DNA from: Bacteroides sp.
GTDB taxonomy: Bacteria > Bacteroidota > Bacteroidia > Bacteroidales > Bacteroidaceae
Assembly: GCA_021203515.1 (NCBI GenBank)
Contig: JAJQAY010000065.1
Location: 1 to 61,691 of the forward strand
Direction of reading: 5' to 3'
Length of the DNA: 61,691 nucleotides
Each line of letters starts with the position of its first letter. Within the stretch, counting starts at the first letter, position 1. A program made the position numbers and the translations under genes. The notes beneath the pieces were generated by a model. It saw only the letters and a list, made by a program, of their open reading frames with translations, was not told the DNA's origin and made no database searches. Of the stretch, positions 1 through 9,550 are shown piece by piece.

Positions 1-210
1 GTAGAAATGCAAAATGTCAAAATGAAACTTTTTATTCATACCGGAACGGTTTTGAATTAAACGGGGATTTAGCAGTTCTATCTGTCATTTGTATTCATTT
101 CTATTCCGTTATGAATAATAGTTAGTATTACACAACCCACAAAAAAGCACCCACCAAGTTTTGCGACTGATCCCATGGAAATGCGATATGAATATTGGGA
201 AAGGGGGGAT

Positions 211-244
211 AAAAAGCATCGTATTCTTTTGAAATACAATGCTT
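211..244 (-). terminator. Probable terminator of tRNA-Lys
   Basis: Read on the minus strand, AAGCAT pairs with ATGCTT and GTATT with AATAC across one mismatch, and a T-rich tract follows. It lies just downstream of tRNA-Lys. I see no gene in positions 1-210. Confidence 0.55.
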
Positions 245-263
245 CGCTTCGTTCTAAATCTTG

Positions 264-336
264 TACACCCTCAGGGATTCGAACCCTGGACCCACTGATT
301 AAGAGTCAGTTGCTCTACCAACTGAGCTAAGAGTGC
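264..336 (-). tRNA. tRNA-Lys (anticodon CTT)
   Basis: The minus strand folds as a complete cloverleaf of 73 nt. The acceptor stem GCACTCT pairs with AGGGTGT, the T arm carries GGTTCGAATCC, and the anticodon loop CTCTTAA gives anticodon CTT, which reads the lysine codon AAG. CCA is not encoded. A good promoter lies immediately upstream and a hairpin downstream, so it appears to be a single-gene transcript. Confidence 0.95.
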
Positions 337-361
337 ATACTTTGTTTCTCGTTTGCGGGTG

Positions 362-393
362 CAAAGGTAGTTTTTTTATTTTATTCAGCCAAA
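362..393 (-). promoter_or_regulatory. Bacteroides-type promoter of tRNA-Lys
   Basis: On the minus strand TTTG (390-393) is followed after 20 nt by TACCTTTG (362-369). This matches the Bacteroidetes primary-sigma pattern of -33 TTTG and -7 TAnnTTTG. It is placed about 25 nt before the tRNA 5' end. Confidence 0.75.
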
Positions 394-429
394 CAAACTG
401 TATTGTTTTTTACGATGAAATCGGCATTT

Positions 430-1233
430 TTAGTCAAACTCGTATAATTCGGAAGGAGTGGTACGCTTTAACGCACAGAGTTGCAAGTCTTTACCTACAA
501 TCACACCTTTTTCTCTTAATTTCCATTCTACGGTTTTATAGGCCAACTCCGGATGGTTATTGTCTTTACTCAAATGGCAAAGCCAGATGTATTGCAAATG
601 TTCCGTGATATTCTCCACAAGAAATTCGGCGGTGGCAATATTGCTCATGTGCCCCGTGCGACTGGTAATCCGGTCTTTCAGGTATTGGGGATAAGTGCCC
701 ATGCGAAGCATTTCCTCATCATAATTGGCTTCCAATATCAGATAGTTGGCTTTACGGATATACTCGGCAGCAACGGGAGTTATTTCACCAAGGTCGGTGA
801 GGAAAGAGAATACTTTATCGTCTATCTCAATGCAGTAGCCTACGTTGTCCGTACCGTCATGGGGTACTTCAAAAGACTCAATGCGAAAATCTTCCAGCTG
901 CATCGGTTGCTGCTTTTCCAGATAGCGCACGGACGAATGCAGCTTTTCCGTCATGCAATAGCTCTTGTTGATGCCTTCGTGGATGCGGGCCGTTGTATAA
1001 ACCGGTATATTCATTTTTTCACCCAATCCGCCCACGGCTTTGATATGGTCGGCATGGTCGTGGGTGACAAACACTGCGCGTATCATTTCCATGCCTATGC
1101 CGGCCTCTTTCAATCCCTTCTTGATAGTGCGGGCGGCGATGCCTGCATCGATGAGTATTCCGTATTTTTCTGTACCTATATAATAGCAATTGCCGCTGCT
1201 TCCACTTGCAAGGCTTATAAATTTTACTTTCAT
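430..1233 (-). CDS. MBL-fold metallo-hydrolase, YycJ/WalJ-like
   Basis: This 267-residue protein of the metallo-beta-lactamase fold is intact. The metal-binding signature THDHADH sits near residue 58, preceded by the SLASGSSGNC start typical of the YycJ/WalJ branch. The family acts as a zinc-dependent hydrolase, and some members are linked to DNA repair exonuclease activity or cell-wall control; which applies here is not shown by sequence. No signal peptide is visible, so it should be cytoplasmic. A Shine-Dalgarno-like AAAGGAG precedes the ATG. It lies downstream of the broken transporter gene and is separated from it by a hairpin terminator, so it probably has its own promoter. Confidence 0.85.
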   Translation of the reverse strand: MKVKFISLASGSSGNCYYIGTEKYGILIDAGIAARTIKKGLKEAGIGMEMIRAVFVTHDHADHIKAVGGLGEKMNIPVYTTARIHEGINKSYCMTEKLHSSVRYLEKQQPMQLEDFRIESFEVPHDGTDNVGYCIEIDDKVFSFLTDLGEITPVAAEYIRKANYLILEANYDEEMLRMGTYPQYLKDRITSRTGHMSNIATAEFLVENITEHLQYIWLCHLSKDNNHPELAYKTVEWKLREKGVIVGKDLQLCALKRTTPSELYEFD

Positions 1234-1250
1234 TCTAATCTCCTTTATTA

Positions 1251-1284
1251 CAAAAAAGCCGTCGCCTTTAAAATGAAAGGCGAC
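1251..1284 (-). terminator. Terminator after the POT transporter gene
   Basis: There is a perfect 9-bp stem GTCGCCTTT/AAAGGCGAC with a 6-nt loop. On the minus strand it is followed by GGC and a run of six T. It lies between the transporter stop and the MBL hydrolase start. Confidence 0.75.
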
Positions 1285-1305
1285 AAAGATATTGCAACCT
1301 ATTTG

Positions 1306-2732
1306 TCACATTGGGGGGCAAATATACATAAAAATATGCAATATATCAGGTTGTGCTTTCTTCTTTTTGGCGATGAATTCGGTGGTTTTGGCGAAAACCA
1401 ACAGGGCTACAGCCGCTATCAGGCCTATGCCGGCAAAGTAATACCAGATATAGTGCGCATTGACACTGGCGGCTTCCCAGGCTTCGCGGGTTTCAAACAA
1501 AGCCGGATCGGGACAATATTTAGTCAACAGTACGCCGGCTATTCCAAATCCGAAAATGGAAGAGAGGAATGAGTGCAGGTGGCTGAAGCCAAGATACATG
1601 CCCTCTTCTCCCTTGGGGCTTGCAAGGAGAAATACTCCAAATAGCGGGGTGAAATGAAGCATTCGGCCAATGCCTGCACAACAATGCCAAGCACCATCAT
1701 CAGCGTGATATTACTCATTCCGGCTATAATGTCGTTTCCTAATAAATTACCGCATGCCATCAGCAGGGCTGATATGGGAATGAGGAACATGCCGATATTC
1801 ATGGATGTAATGGCCGTGCGCTTCGACATCCACTTGGTGATAAAGCTCACACAGCACACCACTATAAAGGGATTGACATTGGCTATCCATCCCGGCTTTG
1901 CCGTTTCGTCCGCCATGCGGATGACGTATTTGGGCATCGTGGCATACAATTGTTGCTGCACCATCCAGAAGCCGGTTACGATGAGGATAAGAACCAATAA
2001 GCGTCAATTCATGATAATGCGCAAGAAACCTTGCCCTATCTCGCGCATACTCTTGCCTTCGCCTGCCGTGTTGGTGGATTTATACAATAAAAGCACGGAA
2101 AGCAGCGCCAATATCGTCATGGTGGCCGAGAAGAAGTTGATGTAGATGTAGGCTTGTTCGCCGATTGCATTGCGCAAGGGGTCGATAATGGTTTTTCCGG
2201 TGAAAGCACCGAAGTTTACCATCATATAGAAGATGGAGTAGCCACGGGTGCGGGTGGCTTCCGTAGTCTCCTTTGCTACCGAGGCCGATATGATGGACTT
2301 GATAAACGAACCGCCTACCATGATGACAAACAAGACCGGAACAATCATCCAGCGGTCGTTGCTATCGGGCAGTCCGGAGAAACGGGCGACTTCTCCGTAC
2401 TCTACCAGTCCGGCTGCTTCCAGCAAAGTAGGCAAGATGCCCAGGTCTAAATAGCCGACGGACAGCAAGGAGAAAGCAATAATCATGGATTTGCGGAAAC
2501 CTATTTTATCGGCATATGCTCCGGTGAAGATGGGTAGCAAATAAAGTCCGCCCGAAACCAAACCGGAAATCATACTCGCTTCAAAATCGTTGAAACCTAA
2601 AATACTGGAAAGATAGATGGTAAGAACAATAAATACGGCATAATAGGCCATGCGTTCAAAGAGTTCTACTGTGTTGCTCACCCAAAAGGCTTTGCTGAAA
2701 CCTTTAGGGGCAGTTTGGGGTGATTGAGTCAT
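1306..2732 (-). pseudogene. POT-family peptide/MFS transporter, broken by a stop and a frameshift
   Basis: Three pieces in order make one membrane carrier of about 475 residues. The N-terminal part contains VELFERMAYYAVF and a 12-TM-type hydrophobic pattern typical of proton-dependent oligopeptide transporters. The first break is an in-frame TGA at 2004-2006, where the reading continues directly into RLLVLILIV; TGG for tryptophan would be one base away. The second is a one-base loss in the G run at 1615-1618 (C run on the coding strand), after which the frame resumes at PKGEEGMYLGFSH. It may import peptides or, given its uronate neighbours, another proton-coupled solute. If the lesions are real the gene is dead. 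Confidence 0.8.
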
Positions 2733-2823
2733 CCTTTACTATAAATATTATGTTTCTATTAAGGTATATTTGTCGCAAAGATACTCAATAACCGCAAAAG
2801 AACAATAGGGTGGGGATAAAAAG

Positions 2824-2877
2824 CCCCTTCCGCTTCCAAAGTCCCATTAGCAAGACGTTTGGATGGTGCGGAAGGGG
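2824..2877 (-). terminator. Long hairpin downstream of uxaC
   Basis: CCCCTTCCGC (2824-2833) pairs perfectly with GCGGAAGGGG (2868-2877), and TCCAAA/TTTGGA extends the fold inside. It lies just past the uxaC stop and is a likely transcription terminator or 3'-end stabiliser. Confidence 0.55.
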
Positions 2878-2900
2878 TATTGGTATGGAGTGTCGTTCTC

Positions 2901-4307
2901 CTAGAACTGGAAGAAGTTCTTAGCGTTGTAGTAGCTGATGTCTTCAATCATCTGATTGACGCGTTCCATTTCGGAAACGGGAATTTCACCGTTCTCCACA
3001 TCACGGCCTACGAGGTTACACAATGTACGACGGAAGTATTCATGACGCGGATAGGAGAGGAAAGAACGGGAGTCAGTCAACATTCCTACGAAACGGCTTA
3101 GTAAACCAAGTACGGAAAGTGCATTCATCTGCTTTTCCATACCGTCCTTCTGGTCGAGGAACCACCAACCGGAACCGAATTGAATTTTGCCTGCGATTGT
3201 TCCGTCCTGGAAATTACCCAGCATGGTGGCAATTACTTCATTGGCACAAGGATTTAGATTGTAGAGGATGGTCTTTGTCAGTTTGCCTTCAGAGTTCAGG
3301 CGGTCGAGGAACTTGGATATAGCCTTTGCCGTGGCAAACTCACCGATAGAATCGAAACCAGTATCCGGGCCGAGCAATTTGAACATCTTGCTGTTGTTGT
3401 TGCGGATGGCTCCGTAGTGGAATTGCTGTGTCCAGCCTTTTTCCCAGTCCATTTCACCGAATACGACTAGCATAGCCGATTTGAATTTCAGGATTTCCTC
3501 TTTGGTCAATGCAGTGCTGCCATATACCTTATTGAATATAGCTTTGATTTCTGCATCGGTGTAGTCTTCTGCGTAGAACTCTTCGATGCCGTGGTCGGAC
3601 AACTTACAACCATGGGCGGCAAAGAAGTCATGGCGTTTGCGTAAAGCAGCTATCATATCGTCGAAGTTGGAAATGGTAACACCGCTTACTTCGGCAAGCT
3701 TTTCTACGTAAGCACGGAAGTCTGCGGGAACTTCTACCGCCATTGCCTAGTCGGGACGCCAGGTGGGCAACATCTTGATTTCGAAACCGCTTTCACGGGT
3801 TTTGATGTGGTATTCCAGCGTATCAATCGGGTCGTCTGTGGTACAAACGGCTTCTACATTATAACGGCGCATCATGCCACGAGCTGAATATTCGGGTTGT
3901 TTCAGTTTCTCGTTACATTCGTCGTAGATTTCGCGGGCAGTTTTGGGATTTAATATCTTAGTGATGCCGAAAGCGGTTTTCAGTTCAAGGTGAGTCCAGT
4001 GGTACAGGGGATTGCGGAATGTATAGGGTACGGTTTCCGCCCATTTCTCAAACTTTTCCCAATCTGTAGTATCCTTGCCTGTGCAATAACGTTCGTCTAT
4101 GCCGTTGGTACGCATAGCACGCCACTTGTAGTGGTCGCCGCCCAACCAGATTTCTGTCAATGATTTGAACTGGTAGTCATCTGCCACCATTTGAGGGATT
4201 AAATGACAGTGATAATCGATAATCGGCATCTTGGCCGCATGTTCGTGATACAACTCCTGTGCGGTTTCCGTCTGCAACAGGAAGTTCTTTCCCATAAAGT
4301 TTTTCAT
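2901..4307 (-). pseudogene. uxaC: Glucuronate isomerase (uronate isomerase), interrupted by one in-frame TAG
   Basis: UxaC converts D-glucuronate to D-fructuronate and D-galacturonate to D-tagaturonate in the cytoplasm. The start at 4307 (MKNFMGKNF) gives 468 residues, the usual family length. The metal-binding motif DYHCHL is near residue 26. An in-frame TAG at 3747-3749 falls between TWRPD and AMAVEVP; the sequence on both sides is family-like, and a single base change from AAG or CAG would explain it. The real end also uses TAG, so amber readthrough is unlikely. It is divergent from a LacI-type regulator with overlapping promoters, and uxaB lies beyond that regulator. Confidence 0.88.
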
Positions 4308-4426
4308 CTTCTTGTGTTTTTTAATATCTAAAAAAATTACTTTTATATTATTACACCTATATAGTATTGATTGTAAAGCTAATAGAACCAAGATTGCTTT
4401 TTGCTTTTATTAACCGTTATCGAACA

Positions 4427-4457
4427 CAAAAGTAGAAATTTTACTTGGAGAAACAAA
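4427..4457 (-). promoter_or_regulatory. Promoter of uxaC
   Basis: On the minus strand TTTG (4454-4457) and TACTTTTG (4427-4434) are 19 nt apart, matching the -33/-7 consensus. It overlaps the regulator promoter on the other strand. The near-palindrome GTTATCGAAC at about 4416-4425 lies beside the expected start of transcription and could be an operator. Confidence 0.65.
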
Positions 4458-4473
4458 ATAATTCGTATCTTTG
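4444..4473 (+). promoter_or_regulatory. Promoter of the LacI-type regulator
   Basis: CTTG at 4444-4447 and TATCTTTG at 4466-4473 are 18 nt apart, a good -33/-7 pair. The -33 region overlaps that of the divergent uxaC promoter. Confidence 0.6.
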
Positions 4474-4537
4474 CGGCAAATATTTATAATATTTAAGTTT
4501 TAAATGTAAAGCCTTTAATCCGCCTTCGGGAAATAAA

Positions 4538-5600
4538 TTGGAAAACAAGAATTATACCATCAAAGATATTGCACGCATGGCAGGCGTATCCGCCGGTACT
4601 GTAGACCGCGTGTTGCACAATCGGAGAGACGTTTCTTCCGCCAGTAGGGAAAAGGTTCAGAAAGTTCTCGACGAGATTGATTATCATCCTAATATGTTTG
4701 CCATCGGTCTGGCTGCTAAGAAGCCTTATCGTATCGTTTGCATTATACCTTATTATATAGAACACGATTATTGGCATGCCGTGGCAAAAGGTATTGACCG
4801 TGCCGCCCAAGAATTGCGCCCGTTCAATGTAGGGGTGGATTACTTGTATTACAGTCATGCCGACAAGACTTCTTACGAAAAGGCATGCAGAATAATTCAA
4901 CAAGAGTCTGTCGATGCCGTGCTGATTGCACCGAACTTTCAGGAAGAGACGCTGAAGTTGACGGCTTATCTGGAAGAGAAGGATATACCTTACGCCTTTA
5001 TCGACTTTAATATGGAACAGACTCATGCACTGTGCTATATCGGTCAGGACTCCAGAACCAGCGGGTATATTGCTGCAAAAATACTGATGCGGCGTTATGA
5101 AGAGGGGCAGGAGCTTGTTCTGTTCCTTAATAACCAGAAGAATAGTCCGGCAGAAATTCAGATGCAACGCCGTATAGAAGGCTTTATGCAATACCTTGCC
5201 GCGGAGTATCCTAATCTGACAATACATGATGTTGTTCTTCATAAGAAAGACACTGCTTCCAATAAAATAATGCTGGATGCTTTTTTTTGCCGAACACCCG
5301 AAGGCCGTATTAGGAGCTGTGTTTAATTCCCGTGTATATCAGGTGGCAAGCTATCTGCATGAAAACGGACGGAAGCTGAACGCATTGGTAGGGTATGACC
5401 TGTTGCAGAAGAACGTCGAGTATCTGAAAAGCGGAGAGGTGAATTATCTTATCGGGCAGCGGCCGGGATTACAAGGGTATTGCGGCGTGAAGGCATTGTG
5501 CAATCATATCGTTTTCAAGAAACCCGTCACGGCTGCCAAGTATATGCCTATCGACATTCTGATGAAAGAAAACATCGACTTCTATTTCGAATTTGAATAA
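4538..5600 (+). pseudogene. LacI-family transcription regulator, frameshifted in a T run
   Basis: The N-terminus (YTIKDIARMAGVSAGTVDRVL) is a clear LacI-type helix-turn-helix, followed by the hinge (SSASREKVQKVLDEIDYHPN) and a periplasmic-binding-protein-like sensor domain. The best start is the TTG at 4538. The frame breaks at eight T in 5281-5288; seven T would read DAFFAEHPKAVLGAVF and join the two halves into about 353 residues, the normal length. Its place between uxaC and uxaB suggests it controls uronate breakdown in response to a sugar acid, which is inference from context. Confidence 0.82.
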
Positions 5601-5639
5601 ATAATATCATATCACAATCATTTAAATCATTTTTTTAAG

Positions 5640-7078
5640 ATGAAAGCATTAAACAAAGAAACAGCTCCTAAGGCTCAACGTCCGGAGCGCATCATCCAGT
5701 TCGGTGAGGGTAACTTTTTACGCGCGTTTGTTGACTGGATTATCTACAGCATGAACGAGAAGGCGGACTTCAACAGCAGTGTGGTAGTGGTTCAACCTAT
5801 TGATAAAGGTATGGTGGATATGCTGAACGCACAGGACGATCTTTATCACGTAAACTTGCAGGGATTGGATAAAGGTGAAACTGTAAACAGTCTGACAATG
5901 ATTGATGTCATCAGCCGTGCACTGAACCCTTATACCCAAAATGATGAATTTATGAAATTGTCGGAGAAGCCGGAAATGCGTTTCGTTATCTCCAATACTA
6001 CTGAGACCGGCATCGCTTTCGACCCCTCCTGCAAACTGGCTGATGCTCCGGCATCTTCTTATCCGGGTAAACTGACACAGTTGTTGTATCATCGTTTCAA
6101 AACATTCAACGGTGACAAAAGTAAAGGTTTAATCATCTTCCCCTGCGAACTTATCTTCTTGAACGGCCACAAACTAAAGGAAACAATCTATCAATACATC
6201 GAATTATGACAACTGGGCAACGAGTTCAAGACTTGGTTTGAAGAGGCTTGCGGTGTATATGCTACATTGGTGGACCGCATTGTTCCGGGATTTCCGCGCA
6301 AGGACATCGCTGCTATCAAAGAGAAGTTGCAATATGACGACAGCCTGGTAGTTCAGGCTGAAATCTTCCATTTGTGGGTTATCGAGGCTCCGCAGGAAGT
6401 AGCTAAAGAGTTTCCGGCAGACAAAGCAGGATTGAATGTACTGTTCGTTCCGTCTGAAGAACCGTATCACGAAAGAAAGGTGACGCTGCTGAATGGCCCC
6501 CATACTGTATTGTCTCCGGTAGCTTATCTGTCCGGTGTGAATATTGTACGCGATGCTTGTCAACATCCGGTTATCGGTAAGTACATCCATAAAGTGATGT
6601 TCGATGAACTGATGGAGACATTGAATTTGCCGAAAGATGAGTTGAAGAAGTTTGCGGAAGATGTATTGGAACGTTTTAATAATCCGTTTGTAGACCATGC
6701 CGTTACTAGCGTTATGCTGAACTCTTTCCCGAAATATCAGACGCGCGACCTGCCTGGTCTGAAGACTTATTTGGAGCGTAAGGGTGAACTTTCGAAAGGA
6801 TTAGTGCTCGGTCTTGCTGCTATTATTACTTACTACAAGGTGGTGTTCGCGAAGATGGTGCGGAAATCGTTCCGAATGATGCTCCGGAAATCATGCAATT
6901 ATTGAAAGACTTGTGGGCAGCGGGCGATACTCAAAAAGTAACGGCAGGTGTGCTTGGGGCTACTTCAATATGGGGTGAAGACTTGAACGCAATTCCGGGA
7001 CTTGCTGCTGCTGTGAAAGCCGATTTGGATTCTATCCAAGCTAAGGGTATGCTGGAAACGGTGAAAAGCATTCTCTAA
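5640..7078 (+). pseudogene. uxaB: Tagaturonate/altronate oxidoreductase, broken by a stop and a frameshift
   Basis: UxaB reduces tagaturonate to altronate with NADH, the step after UxaC in galacturonate use. The N-terminus has the nucleotide-binding segment [13 protein letters not shown]. Two lesions occur: an in-frame TGA at 6207-6209 (YIEL-stop-QLGNEF, probably TGG originally), and a one-base loss in the G run at 6839-6840, after which the frame continues as GGVREDGAEIVPND. Corrected, the protein is about 479 residues, as expected. It follows the regulator gene closely and ends in a strong terminator. Confidence 0.85.
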
Positions 7079-7099
7079 ATCTGAATAATTTATATTAGG

Positions 7100-7135
7100 A
7101 ATGGAGCAAGGTTTCGGCTTTGCTCCATTTTTACA
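7100..7135 (+). terminator. Terminator of uxaB
   Basis: ATGGAGCAA (7101-7109) pairs with TTGCTCCAT (7120-7128), followed by a T-rich tract, just after the uxaB stop. Confidence 0.8.
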
Positions 7136-7240
7136 TATAAATGCTTGGCTTTGTCTTTTTTTTAATACTTTTGTTTTAGGAATATGGTTATCTATTTTTT
7201 GGATGGTAGAAAGATTGCCTTATCAATAAACAACTGAGTT

Positions 7241-7686
7241 ATGAAATACGGAGTTAATAGGAGAGTTCTACTTATTACGGCTGGAATTGTATGGATTGTA
7301 GCGGGGCTAACATTTTGCGAATAGGAGTAATAACATGGTTCAGCGACTCTGAATATTGGCTGTTTAAGATTGGAGAGGCAACGATCGTATTTCTCTTATT
7401 TTTCTTGTTTGTATTTAAAAAGCTTTATTATAAACACACCCGACGAATTGAACAGAAAAAGGACAAGAATTGCCCCTTCTCTTTTTTCGATGTGAAAGGA
7501 TGGATTATTATGACTTTCATAATAGCATTCGGTATTACAATACGCTCTTTGCACCTATTACTGGATGCATTTATTTCTGTGTTTTATACGGGATTATCAA
7601 TAGCGTTGATATTTACCGGAATGCTCTTCATTCGTTATTGGTGGAAAAACGGAAAAAATCCTATTATTCTGCCGCCCTCAGAATAA
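7241..7686 (+). pseudogene. Small multi-spanning membrane protein of unknown function, frameshifted near its start
   Basis: An open frame from 7291 encodes hydrophobic segments, but its natural start appears to be the ATG at 7241 in another frame (MKYGVNRRVLLITAGIVW). One extra A at 7309-7310 joins them as AGLNILRIGVITW and gives about 148 residues with roughly four membrane helices. I do not recognise a characterised family. The 3' end overlaps the convergent FHA gene by 23 nt. Confidence 0.6.
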
Positions 7687-8185
7687 ATGTAGTAGCACCA
7701 ATCGTAATAATAGCCCCGTCCTCAATACGAATACGATCTTTATCGTTTAAGATTTCGTTATTCAGGAAAGTACCGGTCAGGTTAGGAGCATCGCGCAGGG
7801 TATAAACTAATTTTCCTTGTTTGTTGCGTTTCACATTAATAATGCAATGATTGCGATCCATGCTCATATCGGATGTCTCAATAGGAACATTGATAACCGT
7901 TCCTACGCAACGGCGTCCAATCATATTATCTCCTTCCTGTAGGGGTAGCACCTGTTTAAAGCCAAAGACATTCTCTATCACCGTGATGTTGCCGAATGAA
8001 TCTTTAAATTCTGCTTCATCAAGTTCCTCTTCCTTTTGCGGAGCTTTCATCTTCGTCTTGCCCAAACGGATGCTGAATTGCTTTTTGCAATGTTCGCACG
8101 CAAAAACAAGTGATTGCCCTTCGCTGTATTTGGTTTCATCGAAAGTCAGGTAATTCTCACATTTAGGACAACGAATACGTTTCAT
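7664..8185 (-). CDS. Zinc-ribbon plus FHA-domain protein
   Basis: This 173-residue soluble protein begins with a four-cysteine zinc ribbon (CPKC near residue 6, CEHC near residue 30), followed by an acidic linker. A C-terminal forkhead-associated (FHA) domain spans about residues 85-170, with IGRR, a serine-rich strand, NHC and a TFLN-type turn. FHA domains bind phosphothreonine peptides, so it may be an adaptor in Ser/Thr phosphorylation signalling; no kinase lies nearby. It is 19 nt downstream of the HU/SPOR gene on the same strand and probably co-transcribed. Confidence 0.8.
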   Translation of the reverse strand: MKRIRCPKCENYLTFDETKYSEGQSLVFACEHCKKQFSIRLGKTKMKAPQKEEELDEAEFKDSFGNITVIENVFGFKQVLPLQEGDNMIGRRCVGTVINVPIETSDMSMDRNHCIINVKRNKQGKLVYTLRDAPNLTGTFLNNEILNDKDRIRIEDGAIITIGATTFILRAAE

Positions 8186-8204
8186 ATATAAAGAAGAGAT
8201 TAAA

Positions 8205-9299
8205 TTAGAATTGAGCTAATGCGCAGGGCTTATTTTTCAGCACCCACGCATTCTGATATGTTTCGTTCTCACGAATTTTATTCAGGGCACGATAGGCTTC
8301 TTCCTGTGTACTACACGACTGAATGCTGACGCGTATCTTACCGTCGCCAATAATTGCACGGGCATCTGTGAAGCCTTTATTCACCAACTGTTGCGCCATT
8401 GTTGTGGCATCTTTTTCTGTGGCAACGCTGGCTATGATGATGTGATAAGGTAAAACAGGGCGGGACGTCACTTGTTCAGATGCAGGTTGAGAACCCTTGA
8501 CTACAGGTTGTTGAGGAACTTTAACCTCTTTCACGGCGACAGGAGTAGTCCTTCTTTCGGGAACTCCTTTACTTCTCGTTTGAGAAGTAGCAGCTTTCTT
8601 ATCAGCAGGCTGTTTTCGAATCACAATAGGAGTAATTGCCAATGACTGCTTCTCTATCTTTTCAAATAAATCATTGGGAAGTAACTGGGCATAATTAGCT
8701 TCCACCACTTCCGTATTTTCTATAGGCGCAGAAAGAAAGAAGAACAGAGCAACCACAGCAATCATAGCCACTGCATTTGACAGATAAGACCGTTTGATTT
8801 CAAACTTACGCTTCTTGCCTTCTTCCGCAACGGCTGGTACGAAAGGAATTGTTTTTCCTGGATTAGGTTTCTGCAATGCAGCCAACTCTTGCATTTCAAA
8901 GCTGTCAAATCCATATAAATAAGGAGTAGAAATCTTATTGTCGTAAGGGACAAAATCGTAAGTATCATGAATAGAGTAGTGCAACTCTCCGACATTCGGC
9001 AAATCAGCCTTTCCATTCTCATGGAGAAGTGCAAGCAACCCTCTCACCGTTTTGTCTACAATCTTAGTTGCGTCTGAGAAATTTGTTCCATACACAGCCA
9101 TATATGATTGCACCAATAATCCATCATTCATCTTCAACTGCGGATTAAAGCCTATAACACGAGTAGGGGGTAAAAAGATATTTTCTTCTTCCACTCTCAT
9201 TGCCGGAGTATAGTGAGCTATAAATCCGCCCAATCCCGGAACAATGACACAATCATTCTCCAACAATAAAACCTCTATATGCTGTGCTAATTCAATCAT
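8205..9299 (-). CDS. HU-CCDC81-like / SPOR-domain membrane protein
   Basis: This 364-residue protein has three parts. Residues 1-130 resemble the bacterial HU-CCDC81 tandem domains (IELAQHIEVLLLENDCVIVPGLGGF). A single transmembrane helix lies at about 172-190. After a Pro/Lys-rich linker, a SPOR domain covers about residues 285-364. SPOR domains bind peptidoglycan stripped of stem peptides, usually at the division site. The topology puts the HU-like part in the cytoplasm and SPOR in the periplasm, so it may link an interior filament or nucleoid component to septal wall. The role is inferred from domains only. Confidence 0.85.
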   Translation of the reverse strand: MIELAQHIEVLLLENDCVIVPGLGGFIAHYTPAMRVEEENIFLPPTRVIGFNPQLKMNDGLLVQSYMAVYGTNFSDATKIVDKTVRGLLALLHENGKADLPNVGELHYSIHDTYDFVPYDNKISTPYLYGFDSFEMQELAALQKPNPGKTIPFVPAVAEEGKKRKFEIKRSYLSNAVAMIAVVALFFFLSAPIENTEVVEANYAQLLPNDLFEKIEKQSLAITPIVIRKQPADKKAATSQTRSKGVPERRTTPVAVKEVKVPQQPVVKGSQPASEQVTSRPVLPYHIIIASVATEKDATTMAQQLVNKGFTDARAIIGDGKIRVSIQSCSTQEEAYRALNKIRENETYQNAWVLKNKPCALAQF

Positions 9300-9428
9300 G
9301 TTACAAAAATAGTGGATTTATCGGATATACTCCGCTTTAACGCGTTTTTTCTTATTAACAACTTATAAACATGATGAACTTTAAAAACTCCTTTCAAGCC
9401 TATGCCCATTATATTAGATTTTTTTTTC

Positions 9429-9436
9429 TACTTTTG
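9429..9436 (+). promoter_or_regulatory. Probable -7 element for the Wzi-like gene
   Basis: TACTTTTG matches TAnnTTTG. I see no convincing -33 TTTG at the right distance. Confidence 0.35.
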
Positions 9437-9550
9437 CAAAGTTTTTACTATGCTGTTATAAACAGAGACTGAAAACAAAACAATCTTATATATTTTAAAA
9501 TGAACACAAGTTACTTTCAATGCTTAACCATATATAGATCATCGACTATT

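Noticed and set aside
553..1572. Long plus-strand frame antisense to the MBL hydrolase and transporter
   Set aside because: It mirrors two conserved genes on the other strand and spans their terminator.
9500..9550. Upstream start for the Wzi-like gene
   Set aside because: The extra 17 residues precede a complete signal peptide that begins at 9551.
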